A stretch of 38,749 nt of DNA from contig JAFGFQ010000117.1 of assembly GCA_016930995.1 (NCBI GenBank), positions 1 through 38,749 on the forward strand, in the 5' to 3' direction. The DNA is from Thermoplasmatota archaeon (lineage in GTDB: Archaea > Thermoplasmatota > E2 > DHVEG-1). Position numbers and translations under genes: made by a program. The notes beneath the pieces were generated by a model that searched no databases, was not told the DNA's origin, and saw only the letters and a program-made list of their open reading frames with translations. Within the stretch, counting starts at the first letter, position 1; the number at the start of each line of letters is the position of its first letter. Positions 1-8,762 of this stretch are shown in pieces.

Positions 1-1
1 T

Positions 2-235
2 CTCATCCCTATGGGAAGTGCAAAAACAACTTATAAATCTAAGTTATTTGTGATTGGTGTGATTCAAATCGACGACTTCGACCATGAGATACGAGGATTT
101 GCCATATATGCTAACAACGATGGAGACGTAATTATATTAAAAAGCATCAACATAAAATATTGTGGAGTAACACCAATACAAGTAAGCGGAATAATGCCAT
201 TTTTCCTCCACCATATCAAGTATAATCCAGCATAG
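2..235 (+). CDS. 3' end of a truncated hypothetical gene
   Basis: The reading frame is open from the left edge of the window to a stop at 235, so this is probably the C-terminal end of a larger protein; an internal ATG lies at 11. The visible part is about 77 residues, mixed hydrophobic and polar, with no transmembrane segment and no motif I recognise. It is followed by a T-rich stretch and then by the promoter of the next gene, which fits the end of a transcription unit. The function is unknown. It could belong to the same exported-protein island as the genes downstream, but nothing visible proves that. Confidence 0.45.
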   Translation, partial: LIPMGSAKTTYKSKLFVIGVIQIDDFDHEIRGFAIYANNDGDVIILKSINIKYCGVTPIQVSGIMPFFLHHIKYNPA

Positions 236-260
236 AAAGATTAGTTTAAACAGAACAAAT

Positions 261-277
261 CTTTTTTTCTTTTTTTG
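261..277 (+). terminator. T-rich archaeal terminator
   Basis: A nearly pure T tract interrupted by single C residues lies 26 bases after the stop of the truncated first gene. Archaeal RNA polymerase terminates on such tracts without a hairpin. It separates the fragment from the promoter of the leucine-rich-repeat gene. Confidence 0.5.
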
Positions 278-356
278 GTTTCGCACATAAAAACATACTT
301 TTACACTGTTTCAATATTTTCCCTAATTGTTCTTTTATTTTTATTAGTTCCAAACG

Positions 357-406
357 TTTATATGAATTAATTGAATAACATCATCATCTAAGTTGTCTTT
401 GAGGAG
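357..406 (+). promoter_or_regulatory. TATA box and ribosome binding site of the LRR gene
   Basis: A TTTATAT box at 357-363, preceded by an A-rich BRE-like stretch, would start transcription near 385-390. The short leader contains GAGGAG at 401-406, six bases before the ATG at 413. This supports the chosen start and marks the gene as the first of its unit. Confidence 0.55.
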
Positions 407-412
407 ATTGAG

Positions 413-1966
413 ATGAAAAAGAAAAAAATCATGGTTGAAATATGGATAGGTATACTGCTGCTTAGTAGTTGCTCTCTTGTCTTTATAGATAGAGTATCCG
501 CAGACCAAGAAGGTGATTATACTTATACAGTCAATAACGGAGAGGCTACTATCACTGATTTTACAGGTAGTGGCGGTGCTCTAACCATACCATCAACCTT
601 AGGTGGATATCCAACAATAGCCATCGGGCATCATGCATTCTATTCCTGTACCACGTTGACATCTTTGACTATCCCCGATAGCATGATCTTGATTGGGGAG
701 TCTGCATTTAGCTCCTGCTCCTCTTTACGGTCTGTAACGATAGGGAACAATGTTATAAGAATTGAGGCTACGGCATTCTCATTCTGCCCACTCATGTCAG
801 TGACCTTTGGAGACAAGGTTACCACGATTGGGGACACCGCATTTGCATCTTGTACCTCCCTAACCTCTCTAACACTTCCAGATAGTGTCACCTCTATTGG
901 AAACAAAGCATTTCACTTATGCACTTCTTTATCATCGATTGATATCGGAACTAGTGTAACCACCATCGGGGACCAAGCGTTCTACCATTGTTCCTCACTG
1001 ACCACCATGATGCTGCCAGACAGCCTTATAATGATTGGTGATTCTACATTTAGTTACTGTTCTTCCCTATCGTCAGTGAACATGGGTCTAGGCCTCACTA
1101 CCATTGGAGCCAATGCATTCTCCTACTGTCCACTCACCGCTGTGACTATACCAAACAACGTTATCACAATTGGTGATTCTGCGTTTAGCTACTGTTCTTT
1201 CCTGTCAAATGTGACGATAGGATCCAATGTTAAAACCATCGGTAACAGCGCGTTTTACAACTGTCCATTAACCACCATCATCATCCCAAACAATATCACC
1301 ACTATAGGGAATTACGCGTTCTATTCGTGTTCTCCCCTGAAAACCGTAACCATAGGAAGCAATGTTAAAATCATTGGTACTTATGCGTTTGCCTCCTGCT
1401 CTGCTCTGACATCCATATCATTTCTTGGGCTTGTCGCGCCAACCAGCGTCGGACTGAATTGGATTAAAGGGGCGCCTGAAGAAATACGGGGCCATGCATA
1501 TGCTGCTTCGAACTTCCCGACACCTGAGCAGGTAGAGTTGAATTTCCATGGATTGAAGATGGGGGTAGTTCTTCAGGTTGAAAATAAACTACCTCAGGCG
1601 GATTTCACCTGGTCACCTTTGAACCTCACACTCAATCAGACCATTACCTTTGATGCCTTAATTAGTTCCGACCCTGATGGTTCCCTTATTTTTTATGAAT
1701 GGGACTGGAACACAGACGGTGTGTACGAAGAATCCCACACCACACCGACAGCTACACATTCATGGATGCATGCGGGTAACTACTCAGTTACCCTGCGAGT
1801 CACTGATAATCGCAATGCAACAATGACCAAAACCAGAATTTTTTCTTTCATTGAACATGTCGATAATGAGATTGATACAACTGGAACACCTGGTTTTGAA
1901 CTCGGTTTTGCCCTCTGCGCAATTGTTGCGATGTTATTTCTCTGGAAAAAGAAAAGAAGAATATAA
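413..1966 (+). CDS. Secreted BspA-type leucine-rich-repeat protein with PKD domain and PGF-CTERM tail
   Basis: Predicted cell-surface protein of 517 residues. A lysine-rich N-terminus and hydrophobic core (about 1-30) form a signal peptide, with a likely cleavage site at VSA-DQ; an LSSC lipobox-like string near residue 20 is a weaker alternative. Residues about 60-340 hold twelve repeats of the BspA/LRR_5 type, each with an IGxxAFxxC core and spaced 21-23 residues. A PKD-like Ig domain (about 394-480, with DWNTDG and HAGNYSVTLRV) follows. The C-terminus has the tripartite PGF-CTERM signal: TPGFE at 492-496, a hydrophobic helix, then WKKKRR. In archaea archaeosortase A processes this signal, and lipid attachment usually follows. 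The likely role is adhesion or binding at the surface; the ligand cannot be told. It is the only protein here with this sorting signal. Confidence 0.9.
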   Translation: MKKKKIMVEIWIGILLLSSCSLVFIDRVSADQEGDYTYTVNNGEATITDFTGSGGALTIPSTLGGYPTIAIGHHAFYSCTTLTSLTIPDSMILIGESAFSSCSSLRSVTIGNNVIRIEATAFSFCPLMSVTFGDKVTTIGDTAFASCTSLTSLTLPDSVTSIGNKAFHLCTSLSSIDIGTSVTTIGDQAFYHCSSLTTMMLPDSLIMIGDSTFSYCSSLSSVNMGLGLTTIGANAFSYCPLTAVTIPNNVITIGDSAFSYCSFLSNVTIGSNVKTIGNSAFYNCPLTTIIIPNNITTIGNYAFYSCSPLKTVTIGSNVKIIGTYAFASCSALTSISFLGLVAPTSVGLNWIKGAPEEIRGHAYAASNFPTPEQVELNFHGLKMGVVLQVENKLPQADFTWSPLNLTLNQTITFDALISSDPDGSLIFYEWDWNTDGVYEESHTTPTATHSWMHAGNYSVTLRVTDNRNATMTKTRIFSFIEHVDNEIDTTGTPGFELGFALCAIVAMLFLWKKKRRI

Positions 1967-2304
1967 AAAAAAATTTTACTTTTTTTTCCTTCTTTTTATT
2001 TTGTTTTCAGACAAAAAACCAACCTTTGGACTGTTCAAACACTTTTCCGCTATTGTTCTTTTATTCCCGTCTGGGTTGAATACTCTGGCTCTGCTCAGGT
2101 TGGGCCGGCGATGCGTATCTTTTTACTTTTTGTAAGCATTTCTGTGGCTATTTTGGTAGATTGTTATCCTTAAGAATTGTGGTAGGGCCTAAAATGCAAA
2201 GGACAGTTCGAAATTGTACATCTCGAAGTTTTTCAGAGATAAATTAGATATTTGTCCATAAATAGAAGATAAATTCTAATATACTTATCAATAAATAGCG
2301 GTTT
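1967..2304 (+). other. 338-base intergenic stretch
   Basis: The first part (about 1975-2002) is a T-rich tract that probably terminates the LRR transcript. The end (2278-2287, AATATACTTA) is the TATA box of the next gene. Between them I see no credible gene, tRNA or long inverted repeat. A 20-codon hydrophobic frame at 2111-2173 looks like chance. Confidence 0.5.
2278..2287 (+). promoter_or_regulatory. TATA box of the propeller-protein gene
   Basis: AATATACTTA is centred about 22-25 bases before the ATG at 2305, and no Shine-Dalgarno sequence lies between. This geometry indicates a leaderless transcript beginning at or next to the start codon, and supports the ATG over an in-frame TTG five codons later. 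Confidence 0.5.
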
Positions 2305-3912
2305 ATGGGTGGAAAAACTTTGAAAAAAACTATATTATACCTTTTAATATGTCTATTTTTCATCGCTGTAACTACTTTACCTCTCTACGGGAGCAATTCC
2401 CATACGTCTTTTAACATAACAGAGCGACCACCAATAGAATGGGAAAAAACATATGGGGGAAAAATTGTTGATTGGGGGCGTTCTGTACAGCAAACCTCTG
2501 ATGGGGGATATATAGTCTCAGGAGCATATCAGAGAAATGCCTACACGCCCTGTCAAGGATTTGTTTATGTATTGAAAATTGATGTTTTTGGAAATGTTGA
2601 ATGGGACCAACAATATGGGATCGTTCCTAATGAAAATGTTGGTCAATGTATCCAACAAACTTCCGATGGTGGCTATATTATCGCGGGATTTACCGGGTAT
2701 AACTATCATTTCGATGCATATATTCTAAAGATCGATTCCACCGGTACTCTTCAGTGGACGCGCATCCTTGGTCTTTTTGATTTTTATGATGATAGTTTGT
2801 CAGTGCAAGAAACAACCGACGGCGGATTTATCCTTACAGGATGGACCGGTTCGAATGGTGCAGGTAGTAGTGATGTCTGGCTTATCAAGTTGAATGCAAC
2901 AGGGGAGGATGAATGGATACACACCTATGGTGGTAGTGGTCTTGATGGTGCGGATAGTGTTCAACAAACCTCCGATGGTGGATATATTATCGCTGGGACG
3001 ACTCATTCTTTTGACGCTGGCGGGAATGGAGATATTTGGATGATAAAAACAGATACGAATGGTAACGAGCTTTGGAATACCTCCATTGGTGGAGGGTATT
3101 TGGATAGAGGAAGACATGTTCAACAAACCTTAGATGGTGGATATATTATCACAGGGTCTACTATGTCCTATGGCGAGGGGGATTGTGATGTCTGGTTGGT
3201 TAAAACTGATTCTGTTGGCAATGAGCTCTGGAATTGTACCTTTGGAGGAAGTCAATGGGATGAAGGGAAAAGTGTTCGACAAACCGCAGATCACGGATAT
3301 TTTCTCACCGGAGATTATACCGACCCTGCTCGCGGGGATCTTGAGGTATACATGATTAAAACAGATGAGTATGGGTTAGAAGAATGGAGTTATATTATTG
3401 ATCATAACGGTGTGACGGATTCAGGTTCCTATGGGATACAGACACAGGATGGTGGATACTTGATAACAGGAGAAACCGGGAAATATAACCTTGCGGCTGT
3501 TGACGTCTTATTGATTAAATTACAAGGAGCGAATGCTGCACCAAATGCACCTGTACTCAATGGCCCGACTTCCGGTGATTATCGGATTGAATATAGTTGG
3601 AATATTACCGCAATTGATCCTGATTCTGATGATATCTTCTATTATATTGATTGGGGTGATGGAACAAACACAAGTTGGTCCATGGCATATACCTCTGGTG
3701 AGACCATAGTGCGATCCCATAAGTATCCAGCGAAAGGAACCTACACAATTACAGGAAAAGCAAAGGACATCTATGGTGCTGAGAGCGACTGGGGTTTTTT
3801 ATCTGTGACTATGCCTTGTTCCTCCACCATACCATTCTATGATTTTTTGATAAAAGTCTTCAAGCGATTTCCGAATGCTTTGCCTATTTTACGGTATCTT
3901 TTTGGATTGTAA
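2305..3912 (+). CDS. Secreted seven-bladed propeller protein with PKD-like domain and hydrophobic C-terminal tail
   Basis: Predicted exported protein of 535 residues. Residues 1-30 are a signal peptide. Residues about 45-405 hold seven copies of a roughly 50-residue repeat marked by a QQTSDGGYI-like core followed by a glycine and a D-(V/I)-W-(L/M)-IK strand, which fits a seven-bladed beta-propeller. Residues about 412-500 form a PKD/Ig-like domain with the DWGDGT strand and an AKDIYGAESDW end. The last 35 residues are hydrophobic and amphipathic, with aromatics, prolines and a KRFP element, and resemble the tails of the next two genes. No catalytic residues are evident, so a binding or structural role at the surface is most likely. 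It converges with the sulfotransferase-like gene. Confidence 0.85.
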   Translation: MGGKTLKKTILYLLICLFFIAVTTLPLYGSNSHTSFNITERPPIEWEKTYGGKIVDWGRSVQQTSDGGYIVSGAYQRNAYTPCQGFVYVLKIDVFGNVEWDQQYGIVPNENVGQCIQQTSDGGYIIAGFTGYNYHFDAYILKIDSTGTLQWTRILGLFDFYDDSLSVQETTDGGFILTGWTGSNGAGSSDVWLIKLNATGEDEWIHTYGGSGLDGADSVQQTSDGGYIIAGTTHSFDAGGNGDIWMIKTDTNGNELWNTSIGGGYLDRGRHVQQTLDGGYIITGSTMSYGEGDCDVWLVKTDSVGNELWNCTFGGSQWDEGKSVRQTADHGYFLTGDYTDPARGDLEVYMIKTDEYGLEEWSYIIDHNGVTDSGSYGIQTQDGGYLITGETGKYNLAAVDVLLIKLQGANAAPNAPVLNGPTSGDYRIEYSWNITAIDPDSDDIFYYIDWGDGTNTSWSMAYTSGETIVRSHKYPAKGTYTITGKAKDIYGAESDWGFLSVTMPCSSTIPFYDFLIKVFKRFPNALPILRYLFGL

Positions 3913-4080
3913 ATCTTTCATTGTTTCCTGTAAGTTTTACGTTCTAAAAAAATTAGATTCTATGCTTGTTTACTAATTTAATGATAAATCTTGACCTATA
4001 TAAAACAAGTAAAAACACCAAGGACTAGATTTCCTCAGCAGTTATGATTATTTTAAAGACACGCAATTGAATTTTTTTTC

Positions 4081-5811
4081 CTATCCGTCGGTCGTGAAGA
4101 ACTTAGAGAGAGTTTGAACGAAGGGAAATAACTGCAGGATTCTTTGTAACAAATGAAGAATCGGTGCGTTTTTCTCTGATTTGCTTTGAGTTTTTAGAGT
4201 AATTGGGATGATATCATAATCACTGGAGTTATCTTGGTTCTCCACTCGTAGGTATCCTTCAAATTGTGTATTTTTTTGATTTGGCGCGACAACCGATACA
4301 GAGACGGTTATTTTCCCATCCGCTGGAGCTAGATTGACGCCTGAGGCTGGAGAAAACGACCAGGTTCCCCAGTTCACAGAGGAACTGTTGATGGTCCAGT
4401 TCAACATCGACTCAGAACTCCCAATATTCTGCACCTGAAAACTCCCGGTCTTGATGTCGCCTGGTTTGACATCGGTCCACGATAAACTCCCGCTTGCCTC
4501 TAAATCTGGAACCGGAGCTACTGGTTCTCGCGGTGGAATATATTGGATTTTAAATACCTTGTTTAACATTGGACTCGGATATGGATTCACATACGTCCAA
4601 ATCGTTGTTTTTTCCTGGGTGACTTCGAAGAAGTGTCCTGCAACGCCGTCGCAAATAAGCGTATTTCCATCTGGAAGTCTTTGTGCTCCAGAAATGTGGT
4701 CTGCATAGAAACTTGTTGGTGGTTTCGCGGTATAACTCCAACTTGCATCCTCCGGTCCATAGGCAGTTCCAGGCTCGAGATAATACTGCCCAGTATAATC
4801 TATCGGTGGTGCGATTTCATCAACGGACGAATACCCTCGTCCAAGACCATTATTAAACACTAAAATATGTCCTTCACCAGGACATCTTGGTTTGATCCAG
4901 TTCGCATCATGCTGCCCAAAGAATTTTTGGTTATTCGCACTTCCCGCTTTGTAGTTTTGCGGGTTTCCCCATCGATAGAGAAGATCTCCTCCTTTCCCGC
5001 TGTTCCCACCGGTATGTCCTGCTGCTTCGATGGTTGTCGTGCTATGATCGATGATCCATATTTCATTAATGTTTCGGAAACAAAGCAAAATTTGGTCAAG
5101 CTGTGGATTGTAGTCAACAGAATTGCAATGTAACCAATCATCACCAGTCGGGCCGCAATTGATGTCGAATAATTCAGGGTGGTCTCCAACAATGCCAAAA
5201 TTTTGTTTTAACGGGTCGAAATCCTGGATAAGATGATTCCATGCATGCCATTCCCAGATTATAGAACCACTCGTAGGACCAGTCGGCTCAACTTCTATAA
5301 GGGAAACTGATGTGAGGGTATCACTCTGAAGAAGTGATGGATTACGCCCCATTGCAATGGCATCGGTTCGTGTTTTAACTTCCGCCACAATCATCAGAAC
5401 ATTCCCATTTGGCAACGGTTTAAAGTCATGATCGGTTGTGTATTCATTTGGTGAGAAATATTCGAAATGCCAGACCACGGTTCCATCGCTGGAATATTTT
5501 TCAATTCCTCCATGACTTGCTTCTTCGTTGCTTGTTTGTATGGTTCGGAAGAGCGTTCCATCGTTTAGCATATACGCAGACCAATACGGCCAATAATTAC
5601 TTGACCATGTATGATTCACCGCCCCTGAATTAGTAATAAGATAAGTTGTCTTAGAATACATTGGGGCAAATAAAATCTGACCGTCAAATACGTCTGTACG
5701 AGTCGTCGTATGGGTCATGGATTGCGTCACTGATAATGGAATAAACGCTTGTCCACATACTACAAGAACAATTAAAAAAATAATAAACCGTGGGCTAGAT
5801 TGTCGACTCAT
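4081..5811 (-). CDS. Secreted arylsulfotransferase-like protein (ASST family) with Ig-like domain
   Basis: Predicted exported protein of 576 residues. After a signal peptide (1-30), residues about 40-425 match the arylsulfotransferase (Arylsulfotran) propeller pattern, with repeated LPNGN/LPDGN turns and conserved histidines in DHDF (H128), HCNSVDYN (H228), GQHDANW (H301) and ADHISGAQ (H372). Characterised ASST enzymes move sulfate between phenolic donors and acceptors through a sulfo-histidine; whether this protein keeps that activity, and on what substrate, is not visible. Residues about 435-545 form a beta-sandwich of the BACON/HYDIN type. The last 30 residues (KNAPILHLLQRILQLFPF and onwards) match the tail type of its neighbours. 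AAGGGG lies 12 bases before the ATG, and the promoter carries a palindrome. Confidence 0.8.
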   Translation of the reverse strand: MSRQSSPRFIIFLIVLVVCGQAFIPLSVTQSMTHTTTRTDVFDGQILFAPMYSKTTYLITNSGAVNHTWSSNYWPYWSAYMLNDGTLFRTIQTSNEEASHGGIEKYSSDGTVVWHFEYFSPNEYTTDHDFKPLPNGNVLMIVAEVKTRTDAIAMGRNPSLLQSDTLTSVSLIEVEPTGPTSGSIIWEWHAWNHLIQDFDPLKQNFGIVGDHPELFDINCGPTGDDWLHCNSVDYNPQLDQILLCFRNINEIWIIDHSTTTIEAAGHTGGNSGKGGDLLYRWGNPQNYKAGSANNQKFFGQHDANWIKPRCPGEGHILVFNNGLGRGYSSVDEIAPPIDYTGQYYLEPGTAYGPEDASWSYTAKPPTSFYADHISGAQRLPDGNTLICDGVAGHFFEVTQEKTTIWTYVNPYPSPMLNKVFKIQYIPPREPVAPVPDLEASGSLSWTDVKPGDIKTGSFQVQNIGSSESMLNWTINSSSVNWGTWSFSPASGVNLAPADGKITVSVSVVAPNQKNTQFEGYLRVENQDNSSDYDIIPITLKTQSKSEKNAPILHLLQRILQLFPFVQTLSKFFTTDG

Positions 5812-5850
5812 CGTTCTTCAAATCCCCTTAAATTAACTATTAATATTGAT

Positions 5851-5872
5851 ACACCCAGGGGTGTTATATACT
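5851..5872 (-). promoter_or_regulatory. TATA box with adjoining palindrome upstream of the ASST-like gene
   Basis: On the minus strand a GTATATAA box (about 5865-5872) is directly followed by the perfect 14-bp palindrome ACACCCAGGGGTGT at 5851-5864 (arms ACACCC and GGGTGT, two-base centre). It falls between the TATA box and the expected transcription start, where archaeal repressors commonly bind. The bound protein is unknown. Confidence 0.45.
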
Positions 5873-6064
5873 TTTTTCTTCTTCAAGTCCCCTCGTTCAA
5901 ATCAGTTTTAGAGAAAAAAACCTTGATTTTGTTATATGTTTCTGTAATCTACTGATATGCTTCATCCGTAGAAGAAAAACATGAGGTGCTGTAGGTGAAA
6001 TATACTTAAAACGAATCTTCCCTAGTTAGTGTATGAATATCTGTCTATCCCCTATTTTATTCTT

Positions 6065-8074
6065 TTATTTCAGGAGAGCCTGAAAAAAGAAAAGGAGATT
6101 CTGTATGAGCCGGGAAATGACGGGGAAGGCTGGTGCATTCTTGCTTGTCGGCATGGTGATAGGTAAGGGGTCTGACCAGGGGCTTTCTAATCCATTTCTA
6201 TCTTTTGCTTTTACTTTAATGCTATATGAGCCTTTGGCGGCCCATGATTTTTGGGCACTCGCGGTTGCTCCTGGTTGGTACGGCCCTATCCACTCGCTGA
6301 AATTACCGTCACCCCAGTCCCACATGAAGTAGACATCATCGCCGTTTGGATCTGTTGTGCTCGTCGTATATTTATAGGTCTTACCGACTTTTCCGCTTTC
6401 TTCCCCACTGGGCTTCTGCGGTTTGTTCGGTGGATCATTATCTGAGAGAGCCTTGATGTGTATAATTGAGCTATACCACCAGGTCTGCCCTATGATTTCT
6501 TCTGTTCCATCGGTTCCATGGAGTACCTCATAATAGGAATCGTTGGTCCGTTCCTTGATAATTCTTAAATACGGGTTATTTCCATAGACATCTGGTCTGA
6601 GTACGTTTTTATAGACCTGGTCGACCTGTGCTTTTACGACAAAATAATAATCTCCTGGGACCGTGAGGGTGATATCTTCTGTATACGTTACGCCACTGGT
6701 TTGTCCGTTCATTGCGCCATCCCAGCCGGTTCCACCCCGGTAGTCACCGCTGTGTTCATCGTGATCAGTCGTGCTATAGGACCAAAGATGGATGGGGTCC
6801 GGGTTCATACCATATTGTACACAGGTATGATCGACTACGATACTTCCGTTGACCTGCCAGGCAAACGTAATTGGTGTATTGATGTATATCTCTGTGTTGT
6901 TACCAACCGTGCCAGGTTGCCATCGGACGTAGGGTTGCGCGATATCGGTTTGATGCAGGACGAAACGCCGTACTTCAGCACCGTAGCGGGCGACCGTATC
7001 GTTTCCAAAGGAGTCCTGATTTGGGTTTTTTGTCGTTGACATCTCTGGCGAAAGCCAGAGTATTCCAGAACCAGGATAGGGGCCATAATCCACATAGGGT
7101 GCTTCGAGAGGATTCTTAATTGTGTCTGCACCATACGCCCAGGGACAGATACCTCCAGGAGCCTCATAGCCTACTGTATCAGGGATCGTTCCAATGCTGT
7201 TCTGATTGAGGTTCCCGCCATAGTCGCCCATGTAGTCACCAAGTCGTAACGATGATGAATCAAAAAAGTAAAAATCTGGAGGAGCATGGCTATAGGATGC
7301 CCCGGTGATCGGACTGGTTCCATAGATACTATCATGGTTAGAGGACCACGAGTAGAGCAACATCCGTGCTCCCCCATGAAAATCGCATCCAGATCGGATC
7401 GTATGATTATTGATAAATTTGACAAGTGTTTTTCCATTCACACTCGCCCAAATGCCCCCTGTTGGGGACCCAGGACCATCGTAATCTGCTTCTCTGTTGA
7501 GATCCCAGCCATGTGAATCATATCGTTGTATCGTGTCAAACCCATACGGGTTATGTGATGCCTGAATGTAAATTTCTCTGTTGTCAATGAGCCATCGCAA
7601 CCATTCTTTTGCATAATATGGGCTAGGTTCGTCGGTAAAGGCCATGCGCATGAGCCAGTCTGTAAACCAATACAAGCCTACCGTCCCGACTGTTTCATCA
7701 CCATGAGGACTGCCAAGGAAAAGAACTTCTGGCTTATGTAAGCCTAATGCTTCGTTGGTGATTCGAATATAATAATCGTCATACCCGTTGGGAATGGTTC
7801 CCGTTTGGTAGAGCTGATTTGCTTTAAAGACCTCGATATACCCGGGATATTGGTTTTCTAAAGCCTGGTACCAGCTAACAAGTTGAGCATAAGAGGTTGG
7901 TTTGGTATACCAGCTTGGTCCAAGGGTCTCTCCTTGTATCGTTTCTTGGGTTGTTTGAATGCCAGTTTCTTGATTGTGAAGTTCATTTGAATACGCGTTG
8001 ATAGGTTGAATAGTAGAAACAAGCGTTATACAGACTATTCCCATGATTAAGACAGATGAAAGTTTTTTCTTCAT
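6065..8074 (-). CDS. Secreted M14 zinc carboxypeptidase with C-terminal PKD-like domain
   Basis: Predicted extracellular metallopeptidase of 669 residues. A signal peptide (1-27) leads into an M14 domain (about 60-380) with zinc ligands in PHGDE (H124, E127) and DFHGG (H233), the substrate-contact pair N193-R194 in GWDLNRE, and a likely catalytic glutamate E344 in LSPEMS. M14 enzymes remove C-terminal residues from peptides. A region from about 385 to 545 looks beta-rich. A PKD-like domain follows (about 550-640, with DWGDGNFSEW and AKDRNGLESPW). The C-terminal 28 residues are hydrophobic, starting SKNAP, like the two preceding secreted proteins. GGGGAT at 8078-8083 and a TATA box upstream support the start. 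It probably feeds on proteinaceous material outside the cell. Confidence 0.9.
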   Translation of the reverse strand: MKKKLSSVLIMGIVCITLVSTIQPINAYSNELHNQETGIQTTQETIQGETLGPSWYTKPTSYAQLVSWYQALENQYPGYIEVFKANQLYQTGTIPNGYDDYYIRITNEALGLHKPEVLFLGSPHGDETVGTVGLYWFTDWLMRMAFTDEPSPYYAKEWLRWLIDNREIYIQASHNPYGFDTIQRYDSHGWDLNREADYDGPGSPTGGIWASVNGKTLVKFINNHTIRSGCDFHGGARMLLYSWSSNHDSIYGTSPITGASYSHAPPDFYFFDSSSLRLGDYMGDYGGNLNQNSIGTIPDTVGYEAPGGICPWAYGADTIKNPLEAPYVDYGPYPGSGILWLSPEMSTTKNPNQDSFGNDTVARYGAEVRRFVLHQTDIAQPYVRWQPGTVGNNTEIYINTPITFAWQVNGSIVVDHTCVQYGMNPDPIHLWSYSTTDHDEHSGDYRGGTGWDGAMNGQTSGVTYTEDITLTVPGDYYFVVKAQVDQVYKNVLRPDVYGNNPYLRIIKERTNDSYYEVLHGTDGTEEIIGQTWWYSSIIHIKALSDNDPPNKPQKPSGEESGKVGKTYKYTTSTTDPNGDDVYFMWDWGDGNFSEWIGPYQPGATASAQKSWAAKGSYSIKVKAKDRNGLESPWSDPLPITMPTSKNAPAFPVISRLIQNLLFFFQALLK

Positions 8075-8104
8075 AATATCCCCATATCATCATACGACCC
8101 CCGA

Positions 8105-8113
8105 GATATAAAA
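8105..8113 (-). promoter_or_regulatory. TATA box of the carboxypeptidase gene
   Basis: The minus strand reads GTTTTATATC here, about 35 bases before the carboxypeptidase start, leaving a short leader that contains GGGGAT at 8078-8083. It lies immediately after the stop of the CBS gene, so the carboxypeptidase has its own promoter although both genes run the same way. Confidence 0.45.
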
Positions 8114-8121
8114 CTTTCCTT

Positions 8122-8652
8122 TTATAAAGTATCTAAGATGGTTTTCCCGGGTATATCTGTGTTTTCTCCTGTCGAAAAATCAGGTTTTCTTTTCAGATAT
8201 TCTTGGATGAGCCGATGTACTCTAACCTCTCCAATTAATCGGGTATTTTCGTCAATCACTGCGACTTGTTTGATTCGATGTTGTGCCATTTTCACTATGA
8301 CATCCGATATTTTTGTATCAAGGGCTACGGTTATTGGTTGTTTTGACATTATTTCTTCAGCAACACTCGACAGCCCAAATTGAAATGATTGAATGCGTGG
8401 TTTGTCAAACGCCTGTGTTGGGTAGGCTGGAGCAAAGAGTTGGATTGTATCAGATTCTGTTATTACTCCACAGAGCTGCATTGTTTCCTTATCATCAACA
8501 ACCCAGAGATGGTTGTGTGATTCAAGTAAGTGAAATATTTGTGTAATGTCATCAGTTTTTTCCACAGAAGAATTTTTTGTATCAATTGGTTCGATGAAAT
8601 CCTTTACGGTCTGTTCATATATTTCTGAGATTGTCGTGTGTTTCTCACTCAT
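8122..8652 (-). CDS. CBS-domain pair protein
   Basis: Cytoplasmic protein of 176 residues made almost entirely of two CBS motifs. The first (about 25-85) has LWVVDDKETMQLCGVITESD; the second (about 98-160) has IMSKQPITVALDTKISDVI followed by KQVAVIDENTRLIGEV. Paired CBS domains form a Bateman module that binds adenine nucleotides and often controls transporters or enzymes. There is no output domain, so it probably acts on a partner. The gene is divergent from the cation/proton antiporter at 8763, with only 110 bases between, which makes regulation of that transporter a reasonable guess but no more. Confidence 0.85.
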   Translation of the reverse strand: MSEKHTTISEIYEQTVKDFIEPIDTKNSSVEKTDDITQIFHLLESHNHLWVVDDKETMQLCGVITESDTIQLFAPAYPTQAFDKPRIQSFQFGLSSVAEEIMSKQPITVALDTKISDVIVKMAQHRIKQVAVIDENTRLIGEVRVHRLIQEYLKRKPDFSTGENTDIPGKTILDTL

Positions 8653-8762
8653 AAGACTCAGTTGGAAGAAACGGAAAGAGGTTTTTAAAATCTCTGAGAG
8701 TTGATAGTTCCATGATTTTAAATACCATGAATTGATATCAATTTTTACTTAATTCGTACGGG

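Noticed and set aside
640..906. Minus-strand frame of 88 codons inside the LRR gene
   Set aside because: It is a shadow of the repeat-rich coding frame: its repeating composition mirrors the LRR repeats and it has no start signals.
1851..2135. Plus-strand frame overlapping the end of the LRR gene
   Set aside because: Begins inside the LRR gene out of frame and runs through the T-rich terminator, giving a phenylalanine-rich low-complexity product.
2111..2173. 20-codon hydrophobic frame with signal-peptide-like composition
   Set aside because: Too short, with no ribosome binding site or TATA box at the right distance.
3967..4012. GCTTGTTT and AAACAAG arms between the convergent propeller and ASST genes
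   Set aside because: The loop is about 30 bases and AT-rich, and no T tract follows; not a convincing hairpin.
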